A DNA stretch of 64,000 nucleotides from Glycomyces sp. YM15 (GTDB lineage: Bacteria > Actinomycetota > Actinomycetes > Mycobacteriales > Micromonosporaceae), in NCBI RefSeq assembly GCF_016918015.1, contig NZ_JAERMK010000021.1:1-64000 (forward strand). Reading direction: 5' to 3'. The first letter of the stretch is position 1. Every line of letters begins with the position of its first letter. A program made the position numbers and the translations under genes. Shown here one piece after another: positions 26,230 to 33,140 of the stretch. A model generated the notes under the pieces. The model did not search any database. It saw only the letters and a list, made by a program, of their open reading frames with translations, and was not told where the DNA came from.

Positions 26230-26730
26230 TCAGGGTCGCGACTGACGATCGTTGGCAGACTGGTGCGGAGCGGTAAAGCGACGACGTGTGTACAGTGCGA
26301 AGGGTGCCAGCCAGCAACAGATGATCGCGGCCGCAGCGGACGGCGGCCACGATCCGGTCAATACGACCAGTGCGACGGTCACGAGCGCAGCGCCGTACAT
26401 GAGCGTTTCCCGAAAGTGAATGTCGTTGCCGCTGTTCACGAACATGGCGACGGCGTACAGTGCCGCGACGACGCCGATCAGCATCAAGGACGTGCCCACC
26501 GACAGTTCAAGGACCCACTCGCGGACAAGGTCGCAATACCAGCCGTACGCGCGAGCGGCAGCGTCGAGGAAACCGGCGATTGCCGGCCAGAGGTCCCGCA
26601 GCATCGGCCAGGTGGTACCGACGATCGCAGTGATCGTGCCGACTTTCGTCCAGGGGAAGGCTCGAATCGTCGTGAGGTCGGCCTGCCGTTCCAGACTGTC
26701 GGGGGCTACCGTGCGGGTGTCCGTTTTCAT
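26230..26730 (-). CDS. membrane protein, 166 aa
   Basis: Hydrophobic segments include LELSVGTSLMLIGVVAALYAVAMFV, LMYGAALVTVALVVLTGSW and AAAAIICCWLAPFALY. An earlier hydrophobic stretch (VGTITAIVGTTWPMLRDLWPAIAGFL) may be a fourth. The start is uncertain (26730 or 26766). Possible lysogeny-conversion or superinfection factor, by position only. Confidence 0.55.
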   Translation of the reverse strand: MKTDTRTVAPDSLERQADLTTIRAFPWTKVGTITAIVGTTWPMLRDLWPAIAGFLDAAARAYGWYCDLVREWVLELSVGTSLMLIGVVAALYAVAMFVNSGNDIHFRETLMYGAALVTVALVVLTGSWPPSAAAAIICCWLAPFALYTRRRFTAPHQSANDRQSRP

Positions 26731-26819
26731 TAGTGGAGTCTGGCATGCGCCCATTCTGTCGCTCATGGACGTTCACCCGTTGGTGTGAGGACTGTTGGCC
26801 GTCCAGGATGTACAGAAAG

Positions 26820-26848
26820 GCCGCGCCGCGCATGAAGCGCGGCGCGGC
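26820..26848 (-). terminator. 12-bp GC stem terminator after the holin-like gene
   Basis: GCCGCGCCGCGC (26820-26831) and GCGCGGCGCGGC (26837-26848) form a perfect stem with a 5-base loop, followed on the minus strand by CTTTCT. Confidence 0.75.
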
Positions 26849-26861
26849 AGGGACGTTCCAG

Positions 26862-27191
26862 TTACGGGCGGGGCCACCGGGTGACGGTCTGCACCTCAAC
26901 GACGCGGCCGTGCTCGTCGTAGACGGGCTTGGACGCGGTGAGCGCCTGGTCGCCGTACGCAGGTGCACCAGTCGCGCCGAGGAGGACACCGAGGACCGGC
27001 CACTTCGCTTCGAGAGCGAGGGCGGCCGTGTAGTAGACGGCGGCCACGGCACCGGTAACGCCGATGGCGAGGGACGTGGACGTGTGCTCGTCAAGGACGA
27101 TGCCGTATTCAGTTGCGGCCCATGTGAGGGCGACACCGACGCCGAGAGGGACGTGGGTGCGGATAAGGGCGATGAGGGCGTTGGACAGCAA
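26862..27191 (-). CDS. putative holin, 109 aa
   Basis: Two or three hydrophobic segments (VPLGVGVALTWAATEYGI, TSLAIGVTGAVAAVYYTAALALEAKWPVLGVLLGA) and a charged C-terminus. The KWPVLGVLLGATGAPAYG block is typical of small membrane proteins found with actinophage endolysins. Holins form the membrane lesion that releases endolysin. Its position near the endolysin gene and before a terminator supports this. Confidence 0.6.
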   Translation of the reverse strand: MLSNALIALIRTHVPLGVGVALTWAATEYGIVLDEHTSTSLAIGVTGAVAAVYYTAALALEAKWPVLGVLLGATGAPAYGDQALTASKPVYDEHGRVVEVQTVTRWPRP

Positions 27192-27194
27192 GGA

Positions 27195-27428
27195 CTACTC
27201 CTGGTCAGGTGGTGGGTTCGGGCGGCGGTAGCGGCGGAAAAAGTGGACGGCAAGCCAGGCCGACAGGGCACCGATCGCAGCCGCTGTGACCTCGCCGGGC
27301 AGGTGCGCGGTGATGTAGTCGGTCCACGGGACCGTGTCGGGGTTGGAGTCGGCGGACGCCCAGATTTCAAGCCCGAGAACGATCGCGGTGAGGCCGAGGA
27401 AGACCGCGGTCCAGATCGTGCGGCGCAT
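27195..27428 (-). CDS. two-span membrane protein, putative second lysis factor, 77 aa
   Basis: TM1 is IWTAVFLGLTAIVLGLEIWAS and TM2 is VTAAAIGALSAWLAVHFFRRYR, with PWTDYITAHLPGE between them and a proline-rich tail. This layout recurs in actinophage lysis cassettes. ATG 27428 overlaps the preceding stop (TGATG), so translation is coupled. Confidence 0.6.
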   Translation of the reverse strand: MRRTIWTAVFLGLTAIVLGLEIWASADSNPDTVPWTDYITAHLPGEVTAAAIGALSAWLAVHFFRRYRRPNPPPDQE

Positions 27429-27730
27429 CAGCGGTGCCTTCGCCTGGTGCGTTCGGGCCAGCCCCAGCAGCCGGGCGTCGGGCCGAGGTGGAAGTCCCGG
27501 TGGGCGACATCGAGAACGACGTAGTCGTCCCCTTCCGGTGTGAGGACCCGCAGGTGTACGTGCTCCCTGCCGGACAACGCGGGAACGGCGCCGCGTGGCG
27601 CGCCGGCCGGGTCGGCGGTGTCCGCAGTTGCGGTGACGATCGCCGCGCGGACGAGTTCCCTGCCGCCTGGTTCGCGGTAGTGAACGATGTTGCCCAGTTG
27701 CGGGGGCGGGTCGGTGGAACGGTGGGTCAC
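27428..27730 (-). CDS. small virion-operon protein, copy 2 of a tandem pair, 100 aa
   Basis: The core reads IVHYREPGGRELVRAAIVTATADTADP, then HVHLRVLTPEGDDYVVLDV, and ends with PGCWGWPE. It aligns along its length with the preceding gene (27727-28014). GTG 27730 overlaps that gene's stop. Function unknown; the pattern recurs in actinophage late operons. Confidence 0.65.
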   Translation of the reverse strand: MTHRSTDPPPQLGNIVHYREPGGRELVRAAIVTATADTADPAGAPRGAVPALSGREHVHLRVLTPEGDDYVVLDVAHRDFHLGPTPGCWGWPERTRRRHR

Positions 27731-28014
27731 AGGGCTGGGCCTCGCGTGAAGTCCGGCCACGCCCAGCAGCCCGGTTCGGGGGTGCCGCCGCGGCCGGGAC
27801 TGTACGGGACGTTCTGCTCGGGGAAGCCGGTGTGGCCGGGCGTGAACACGTGAAGGTGAACATGCTGCGGGGAGTCGAGCCCGTCGACGGTGCCCGCAGC
27901 AACACCGCGGGGGTCGAGTGTGTCGATGGTCGCGGTGATGACGGCGGCGCGGACCGTCTTGAGGCCTTCACGGCCGCGGTAGTGCACGATGCGGCCGAGA
28001 GCTGGATGGGGCAT
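27727..28014 (-). CDS. small virion-operon protein, copy 1 of a tandem pair, 95 aa
   Basis: IVHYRGREGLKTVRAAVITATIDTLDP, HVHLHVFTPG and PGCWAWPDF match the neighbouring paralogue. ATG 28014 follows GGAGACAG; the frame is open to 28110 without protein-like content. Confidence 0.65.
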   Translation of the reverse strand: MPHPALGRIVHYRGREGLKTVRAAVITATIDTLDPRGVAAGTVDGLDSPQHVHLHVFTPGHTGFPEQNVPYSPGRGGTPEPGCWAWPDFTRGPAL

Positions 28015-28040
28015 GAACTGTCTCCAGTATTTTCGAACGT

Positions 28041-28679
28041 GTGTTGGAGGTAGTACTCGCGGCCATTCGCGACCATGCCGTACCCGGTAGTGAGCTCCAC
28101 TGGAGGTCACGGCCTCTGGGGTACTTCGGTCGGCTGGGCGCGTCGGAAGTGACTGTCGGGGCGCTCGACGACGGCCGCTGGTTCATGCGGCACGTCGCGC
28201 ATCCGATATCGGGACCGCTGCAGGCGGGGCTGTACGCAAGCGAGGCGGAGGCGACAACGGCCGCTCGATCTGTCATGGCTGCAGCGGAGCCCCGCCTGGT
28301 AGCGGCGGGCTATCGGCCTTACGTGGAAATCTGGCCCAAGCGGAAGCAGGCGTTAGGTCGCGCCTGGGCCGGACTGCTGATGTGCGGCAGGGTCATTGAT
28401 GTGGTCAGTGAGCTGATGTTCGATCCGGTCGGCGACGTCGCGGAGGCTGGAGCCGTGGTTGGGGTGCACTTGAGCGTCGAGTCGTTCCAGGCGGGCGAGT
28501 ACACCAAGACGGGCAGGCACGCCGGGTCGGCCTCCCTGCCCGTTCCAGTCCTCCAAGAACGTCTCGAAGCCCTTGAGCCGCTTGCGGGCCCAGCGGACGG
28601 CGAGGCCGATCGCGGTAGCAGCGGCAAGGATCGCGGATATGGTCAAGGCAAGGTCGCGCACAGGCTCGTCCTTACGTGA
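28041..28679 (+). CDS. possible isolated rightward gene inside the virion operon
   Basis: Residues 1-~105 look like real protein (VGALDDGRWFMRHVAHPISGPLQAG, EAEATTAARSVMAAAEPRLVAAGYRPYVEIWPK), filling a gap otherwise empty on the minus strand. The remainder is antisense to the gene at 28353-28661 and has shadow composition. Either this is a gene that lost its stop, or an overlapping convergent gene. GTG 28041 is the first start; the ribosome site is unclear. Confidence 0.4.
   Translation: MLEVVLAAIRDHAVPGSELHWRSRPLGYFGRLGASEVTVGALDDGRWFMRHVAHPISGPLQAGLYASEAEATTAARSVMAAAEPRLVAAGYRPYVEIWPKRKQALGRAWAGLLMCGRVIDVVSELMFDPVGDVAEAGAVVGVHLSVESFQAGEYTKTGRHAGSASLPVPVLQERLEALEPLAGPADGEADRGSSGKDRGYGQGKVAHRLVLT
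28353..28661 (-). CDS. single-span virion-operon protein, 102 aa
   Basis: One N-terminal hydrophobic helix (LALTISAILAAATAIGLAVRW) then a charged region (KRLKGFETFLEDWNGQGGRPGVPARLGVLARLERLDAQVHPNHGSSLRDVADRIEHQL). This type is common near actinophage lysins. GTG 28661 with AAGGACG upstream is preferred, overlapping the endolysin end; the longer frame to 28700 is less likely. Confidence 0.65.
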   Translation of the reverse strand: MRDLALTISAILAAATAIGLAVRWARKRLKGFETFLEDWNGQGGRPGVPARLGVLARLERLDAQVHPNHGSSLRDVADRIEHQLTDHINDPAAHQQSGPGAT

Positions 28680-29529
28680 CCGGGTTTTCGAACGCGGCAC
28701 GCCACGTCACCGGCCCGATGAAGCCGTCCTGGCGCAGGCCCTGATCGGCCTGGAACGCCTTGATCAGCCGTTCGTACTCGGGCCCGTACTTGCCGTCGTT
28801 CCCGTACCGGCCGAGGTAGGTGCGGCCTTTGCCGACAGACCAGCCGCGCTTGGCAAGCTGACCGGCCCACACCTGCAGCCACTCGGTGTCGTCCTTGCCG
28901 TTGAACTGTCGGCCGTAGTGGCCGGACACGGAGTGTTTCCCGCCGGACTTCGGACCGAAGTAGTAAGCGCTCGAAGGCAGCGGGAATTTGACCTTCGGGC
29001 CGGGAGCGGGCTTCGACCCGGTCGGCGGCGACGGCTTCGCGGGGGCCTTCCCGCCTTCGAAGTACCGGCGGAACACCGCGAGCTTGTCGCGCTGTTCAGC
29101 GTCCCGGTGGAACGACACGTGCGTGTGGTACCGGTGCGACGAGTCGCCCGTGTCCGACTGGTGCAGCCGGTCCCACCGTTTGACCTTGTAGCCGTCCGGC
29201 GTGTAAATGACTTCGCGAATGTCCTGCGTGTCCGCGGTGCCGTTGCGGCACTGCTCAACCAGCCACAGGGAGAACTTGCGGAGCTCGTCGAACGAACCGA
29301 TGTCGATCGCCGACGCCGCGTCAGTTTTGCGGCTCGAGTCTCGGGACGAGTCCTGCCACGAGTAGTCCGCGAGGTCGCCGTCGCCGTCCTTGCGGCGCCG
29401 GTCCCAGCCGCAGTGGTAGCCGCCGCGGTGGTTCTTGTCGCCGACGACGCCGAGCGCGGCGTATGGCAAGCCAGTTTTCGCGTGCAGGTAGTCCTGAAGC
29501 GCGGACAGCTTCGAAGGCTCGTACGTCAC
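28672..29529 (-). CDS. endolysin: M15-like peptidase plus peptidoglycan-binding domain, 285 aa
   Basis: The N-terminal ~165 residues carry metal-ligand-like motifs of the M15/VanY fold (GGYHCGWDRR, DAASAIDIGSF, HRYHTHVSFHRD). A Pro/Lys linker leads to a C-terminal PG_binding_1-like domain (LGRYGNDGKYGPEYERLIKAFQADQGLRQDGFIGPVTWRAAF). It would cleave stem-peptide bonds at the end of infection. GTG 29529 follows TGGAGA and a copy of the late motif. Confidence 0.8.
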   Translation of the reverse strand: MTYEPSKLSALQDYLHAKTGLPYAALGVVGDKNHRGGYHCGWDRRRKDGDGDLADYSWQDSSRDSSRKTDAASAIDIGSFDELRKFSLWLVEQCRNGTADTQDIREVIYTPDGYKVKRWDRLHQSDTGDSSHRYHTHVSFHRDAEQRDKLAVFRRYFEGGKAPAKPSPPTGSKPAPGPKVKFPLPSSAYYFGPKSGGKHSVSGHYGRQFNGKDDTEWLQVWAGQLAKRGWSVGKGRTYLGRYGNDGKYGPEYERLIKAFQADQGLRQDGFIGPVTWRAAFENPVT

Positions 29530-29541
29530 GATGGGTCTCCA

Positions 29542-29553
29542 TATGCAGTTGTG
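29542..29553 (-). promoter_or_regulatory. late-operon motif before the endolysin
   Basis: On the minus strand CACAACTGCATA, then TGGAGA; 13 bases from the GTG start. Confidence 0.7.
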
Positions 29554-29571
29554 GGTGTTGCGGGTGGTGTC

Positions 29572-30129
29572 TTACATGGCGGTGAAGTAGGTCGTGAACA
29601 CGCGGAGGGTGTGCGCGTTCGTGATCTGCGAGTTCGTGTGCGCGGTCATCATCGTGACGAGCCCGGACGTTGAGATGACGTACGTGCCGCCGGTCAGCGA
29701 CGCCGTGAACGACCCGAACCATTGCGCTGGCGGGTGGAACGCGGCCGGGAGGGTGAATATGGCCGTGTCGGCGATGTTTCCGGCCGAGTCCGCAGTCAGT
29801 GTCGCGCCGGTGCGCGACATGGAGACCGCAATGGACACGATCGGTCCCCACCGCCAGTACGCCGCTTCGCTGACGGCCCAGCCGGAAGCGGCGGTGATCC
29901 CCTGAATCGGCTGTTGAGCGATACGCGACTCAAGGGCGTTGAGCCTGGTGTCATGCGCTGCCAAGCGGGTGTCGTGACCGCCGAGCCGGTCGAAGACCGA
30001 GTGCATGTCCGCGTCGACGAGGTCGGGAAGGACCGGTGCGGTCCCAGTCTGGCCGCCGTGGAGGCTGGACCCGGCTTCGTCTACGAGACGCTGCTCGACG
30101 GGGTACTGGCGGTGGCGAGTCAAGCGCAT
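29572..30129 (-). CDS. tail-tip protein, paralogue 3, 185 aa
   Basis: It shares the N-terminal ~45 residues (MRLTRHRQYPVEQRLVDEAG, SLHGG, GTAPVLPDLVDADM) with the two proteins encoded upstream. A heptad-like LGGHDTRLAAHDTRLNALESRI suggests trimerisation. The C-terminal ~110 residues are beta-rich and differ from the other two. A receptor-binding or fibre-tip role is inferred from the layout and position between baseplate and lysis genes. Confidence 0.65.
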   Translation of the reverse strand: MRLTRHRQYPVEQRLVDEAGSSLHGGQTGTAPVLPDLVDADMHSVFDRLGGHDTRLAAHDTRLNALESRIAQQPIQGITAASGWAVSEAAYWRWGPIVSIAVSMSRTGATLTADSAGNIADTAIFTLPAAFHPPAQWFGSFTASLTGGTYVISTSGLVTMMTAHTNSQITNAHTLRVFTTYFTAM

Positions 30130-30154
30130 GTGCGTCCTTGGGAGTCAGAAGGGT

Positions 30155-30628
30155 TCAGCCGGTGAGGGAGAGTGCGAGCCAGGAAAAGCCGACGTTGGTC
30201 CAGGCGGTTGCGGCACCGGACGCGTTCGAGTAGACGAAGAACGTGAACCCGGTCGTGCTCGTGTTGATCGCGCGGGCATCCCAGCGGGCCGACGCGGCAG
30301 GGGCAGCGTCGATGTTCGGGAGGACGATGGGCGCGTTCGCGAACGCGGCTTGGAACGTGACGGGGTGCGAGTGCGCGTCAGTGGTCGCGAACGACAGGCT
30401 CGACCGGCCGGTTTGGATTTTCAAGTTCGGGAACTGGTCGATGAACGCTGTGATTGACGAGAGCAGGCCCGCGTGTTCGGTCGCGAGCGCGAACAGGGCG
30501 GCGACGTCCGTGTCAAGCGCTTCAGGGAGGCGTTTGGCGGTGCCGTCAGCGCCGCCGTGCAGTGACGCTCCCGCTTCGTCAACGTGGCGTTCCTCAATGG
30601 GGTACTGGCGGTGGCGAGTCAGACGCAT
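30155..30628 (-). CDS. tail-tip protein, paralogue 2, 157 aa
   Basis: The shared N-terminus (MRLTRHRQYPIEERHVDEAG, SLHGGADGTAKRLPEALDTDV) is followed by a short helix and a C-terminal beta domain resembling the H-lectin / tail-fibre C-terminal pattern (HPVTFQAAFANAPIVLPNI...TTGFTFFVYSNAS...VGFSWLAL). AAGGA precedes ATG 30628; the upstream open frame is shadow. Confidence 0.65.
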   Translation of the reverse strand: MRLTRHRQYPIEERHVDEAGASLHGGADGTAKRLPEALDTDVAALFALATEHAGLLSSITAFIDQFPNLKIQTGRSSLSFATTDAHSHPVTFQAAFANAPIVLPNIDAAPAASARWDARAINTSTTGFTFFVYSNASGAATAWTNVGFSWLALSLTG

Positions 30629-30659
30629 GAGAGTCCTTGACGGAACGTAGTCAGGGCGG

Positions 30660-31151
30660 TCATCCGAGGGTGATGGCCAGCCACGACACGGGAATGTTGG
30701 ACCAGGTTTGCGCGCTTCCGGCATCGTTCGGGTAGCAGAACAGCGTGAACCCGGTTGTGGTGATGTTGAACGGGCGGACACCCCACCGGGCCGTGGTGCC
30801 TGCCCCGGATTCGAGACTGCAGAATACGTTCGGGGCGATCGTGAACGCTCGCGGGAACGTGATCACGCGCGTGTATGTGGACACGTTGCTGAACGACACG
30901 GCGAGTTTCCCGGTCTGCAACGCCAGGTTCGGCAGTGTCCCCTGGAATGCTTCCAAAGCAGTGAGTCTGCTGGTGTGGCTGTCGAAGCGGGAGTCGTGCT
31001 CGCTGGTCCGGTCGGCAAGGCGTTGCACGTCCATGTCGACCGCTTCAGGGAGGATCGGCGCTGTACCGTTCGCGCCGCCGTGGAGGGACGACCCGGCTTC
31101 GTCAGCGTCTCGCTGTTCGACCGGGTAGCCGCGGTTCCTCGTGTACCGCAT
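30660..31151 (-). CDS. tail-tip protein, paralogue 1, 163 aa
   Basis: N-terminus MRYTRNRGYPVEQRDADEAG, SLHGGANGTAPILPEAVDMDV; heptad-like linker (RTSEHDSRFDSHTSRLTALEAF); C-terminal H-lectin-like domain (VITFPRAFTIAPNVFCSLES...FNITTTGFTLFCYPNDAGSAQTWSNIPVSWLAI). The start overlaps the upstream stop (TAATG). Length and layout match a short trimeric fibre or tip protein. Confidence 0.65.
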   Translation of the reverse strand: MRYTRNRGYPVEQRDADEAGSSLHGGANGTAPILPEAVDMDVQRLADRTSEHDSRFDSHTSRLTALEAFQGTLPNLALQTGKLAVSFSNVSTYTRVITFPRAFTIAPNVFCSLESGAGTTARWGVRPFNITTTGFTLFCYPNDAGSAQTWSNIPVSWLAITLG

Positions 31152-31981
31152 TAGAGCGCGAACACCACCAGACTCCGGTTGTAGATGTACACGATGTCCT
31201 GAGCGGGCCCGCGGCGGTACTTCGCCGTGAACGTGTGCAAGCCAGGGTTGAGCGAGTCGAACAGGACAGCCCGGGTCACGGTTGCGGTCACGACGTTCTG
31301 GCTCGCTTGCTGCGCGGTCGCGTCGACGGACGTGGCGTTGAGGTACGCCGAGTTCGGATCGGAAGCGGCGATCGACGTAGCGCCGGTGACTTCGACGCTC
31401 ATGTGCCCGGTCTGTGTCGTGTTGAAGCTCGAACCGGTGGCGGCCTGCATCAGGCCGCACATGAACACGACGGCTTTCCCCGATTCGGAAATCTCCACTT
31501 CGGTGACGGCGGGCCCGGCGCTCCCGGACGTGGGGTCGCCGTACGTGGTCGAATTTCGCGTGGCGACATCTTCGGCGACGGCCGTGCGGATCCGCTCGGC
31601 GAAGATCCGCGCCGACAGTGCCTTCGCCAGGTCCGATTCGAGAAAGTCGAGCGACTGTGCGACAGCGGCCGTGCCCGGGATTGTGATCCGTCCGAGTACA
31701 AAATAGGCACCGGAGCCGCCGCCGGGCGTGGACGACATGATGGCGACTTGGTCCCCGGGGCGGATGACGAGCATGTCCGTTGACGAGAACACGGGCGGGT
31801 CGATTAGTTCCACGCCCCGGTAGCGGACGACGGTCCCGCCGGGCGTGAGCGGATCCCACGTTTCGACGGTGCCCTGCCCGAGTTCAAGGCCCGCCGAAGC
31901 GGCAATGCCGGGGCGGGGCCCGGCTTCAGCGGACCAGTGCGGGGCGATGAGGCCAGCGAGGTCGCTTGCGGCGTCAGTCAT
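31151..31981 (-). CDS. minor tail / baseplate protein, 276 aa
   Basis: An N-terminal ~110-residue beta domain (TVETWDPLTPGGTVVRYRGVELIDPPVFSSTDMLVIRPGDQVAIM) of the kind seen in tail hubs is followed by a helix (LESDLAKALSARIFAERIRTAVAEDVATRNSTTY) and a C-terminal beta domain. ATG 31981 is preferred with GGGAC upstream; ATG 31996 is also possible. Confidence 0.65.
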   Translation of the reverse strand: MTDAASDLAGLIAPHWSAEAGPRPGIAASAGLELGQGTVETWDPLTPGGTVVRYRGVELIDPPVFSSTDMLVIRPGDQVAIMSSTPGGGSGAYFVLGRITIPGTAAVAQSLDFLESDLAKALSARIFAERIRTAVAEDVATRNSTTYGDPTSGSAGPAVTEVEISESGKAVVFMCGLMQAATGSSFNTTQTGHMSVEVTGATSIAASDPNSAYLNATSVDATAQQASQNVVTATVTRAVLFDSLNPGLHTFTAKYRRGPAQDIVYIYNRSLVVFAL

Positions 31982-31999
31982 CTGGTGCAGTCCCATTCG

Positions 32000-32011
32000 T
32001 ATGCAGTTGTG
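32000..32011 (-). promoter_or_regulatory. late-operon motif before the baseplate gene
   Basis: On the minus strand CACAACTGCATA, 18 bases from the ATG at 31981 and 3 from the alternative start at 31996. Confidence 0.7.
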
Positions 32012-32021
32012 AGTGAGCCGG

Positions 32022-33140
32022 TCAGGGCGTGTACGTGCGGACGGTGACGTGTGTCTGCTCGGTTGTGGTCGCAGTGAGGGCGTCTTCAACGGACAAAGGC
32101 ACAGTCACGGTTTTGAGGATGTGCCGTTCCCGGTCGCCGTCTTTCGTGGTCACCTGTACGGGGTCCCACGGCCGCACCGCGGGGTTGCAGACCGCGGTCA
32201 AGTTCGCGTTGTGGGGGACGCCGAGCTGGTTGGCGAGCATCGTGGCGGCGGCCGCGCGCGCTCCGGCGTCGTCGGCGAGCAACGGACTCGAGTAGAACCG
32301 GGGCACTTGACCGAACCGGCCGGTGAAATACGTTGGCGAGTCGGGGTTGTCGTCAATGGCGATACCGAGCGCCGCTGCTTCTTCACCGGCGCCTTCACCG
32401 CGGGCGACGACGGCGTTGTACACGTCGCGGCGGGACACGCGCTGCTCCGCGCGAATGAGGACACCGTTCGCTCCAGCACCGATTCGCCAGCGCGGCACGG
32501 AAGCGGCCGCGGGGGTGCGGAACTGGAGGATGCCGTACCCGTCCCAGAACATGACTTTGCCGAGCGATTCGGCAAGGTCGGCGAGGAACTGGTACCGGTC
32601 CCTTTCAACGATGATGTCGCGTTTGAGCGTCCCGAACTCGGCGGCGTCGTCGAAGGTGACTTCGGCGAGCGGGTAGACCTCTTCGACGAGGTCGCGGACG
32701 ACGTTGCCGACTGTGCGGCCGCGTTTGAGGACCCGGGGGGTGAGGAACCGGGCGTCGATGAGGCCCGCCATGCGGTCTTCCAGGCCGAGCCGGATGATCC
32801 CGTCGCCTTCACCGGTCGGTTCGACGATCCTGAAGTATCCGAGTTCAGCCCAGATGGTTCCTTGCGGGCCGCCGAGGTCGACGCCGCGGCGGAGGAAGAC
32901 CTCGTTGCCGTATGGGGCGAGCGGCGAATGGGCCCACCGCGGCCATGCGCCTTCCGTGGTCAGTTCTGCTGTCGCGAAAATGTCAGCGCCGGCGTCGTAG
33001 GTGACGTCGCCGCCGGAGACGACCGTTGGAGTGCCGTCCGGGTCCGGTCCGGTCTGGTATGCGGTGATGATCCGCGCTTCAATGCGGGCCCGGTGGGAGC
33101 CGCCGGTCGCGTTCTCGAACAGTGCGTCGGGGACAACCAT
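32022..33140 (-). CDS. tail hub / Gp37-like minor tail protein, 372 aa
   Basis: The sequence has the pattern of DUF5047/Gp37-like siphovirus tail proteins: an N-terminal beta domain (RARIEARIITAYQTGPDPDG...GGDVTYDAG), a central YxxFLADLAESLGKVMFWDGYGILQFRTP, and a C-terminal strand-rich region with DPVQVTTKDGDRERHILKTVTVPL. Such proteins sit at the tail end next to the distal tail protein. The ATG directly follows the upstream stop. Confidence 0.7.
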   Translation of the reverse strand: MVVPDALFENATGGSHRARIEARIITAYQTGPDPDGTPTVVSGGDVTYDAGADIFATAELTTEGAWPRWAHSPLAPYGNEVFLRRGVDLGGPQGTIWAELGYFRIVEPTGEGDGIIRLGLEDRMAGLIDARFLTPRVLKRGRTVGNVVRDLVEEVYPLAEVTFDDAAEFGTLKRDIIVERDRYQFLADLAESLGKVMFWDGYGILQFRTPAAASVPRWRIGAGANGVLIRAEQRVSRRDVYNAVVARGEGAGEEAAALGIAIDDNPDSPTYFTGRFGQVPRFYSSPLLADDAGARAAAATMLANQLGVPHNANLTAVCNPAVRPWDPVQVTTKDGDRERHILKTVTVPLSVEDALTATTTEQTHVTVRTYTP

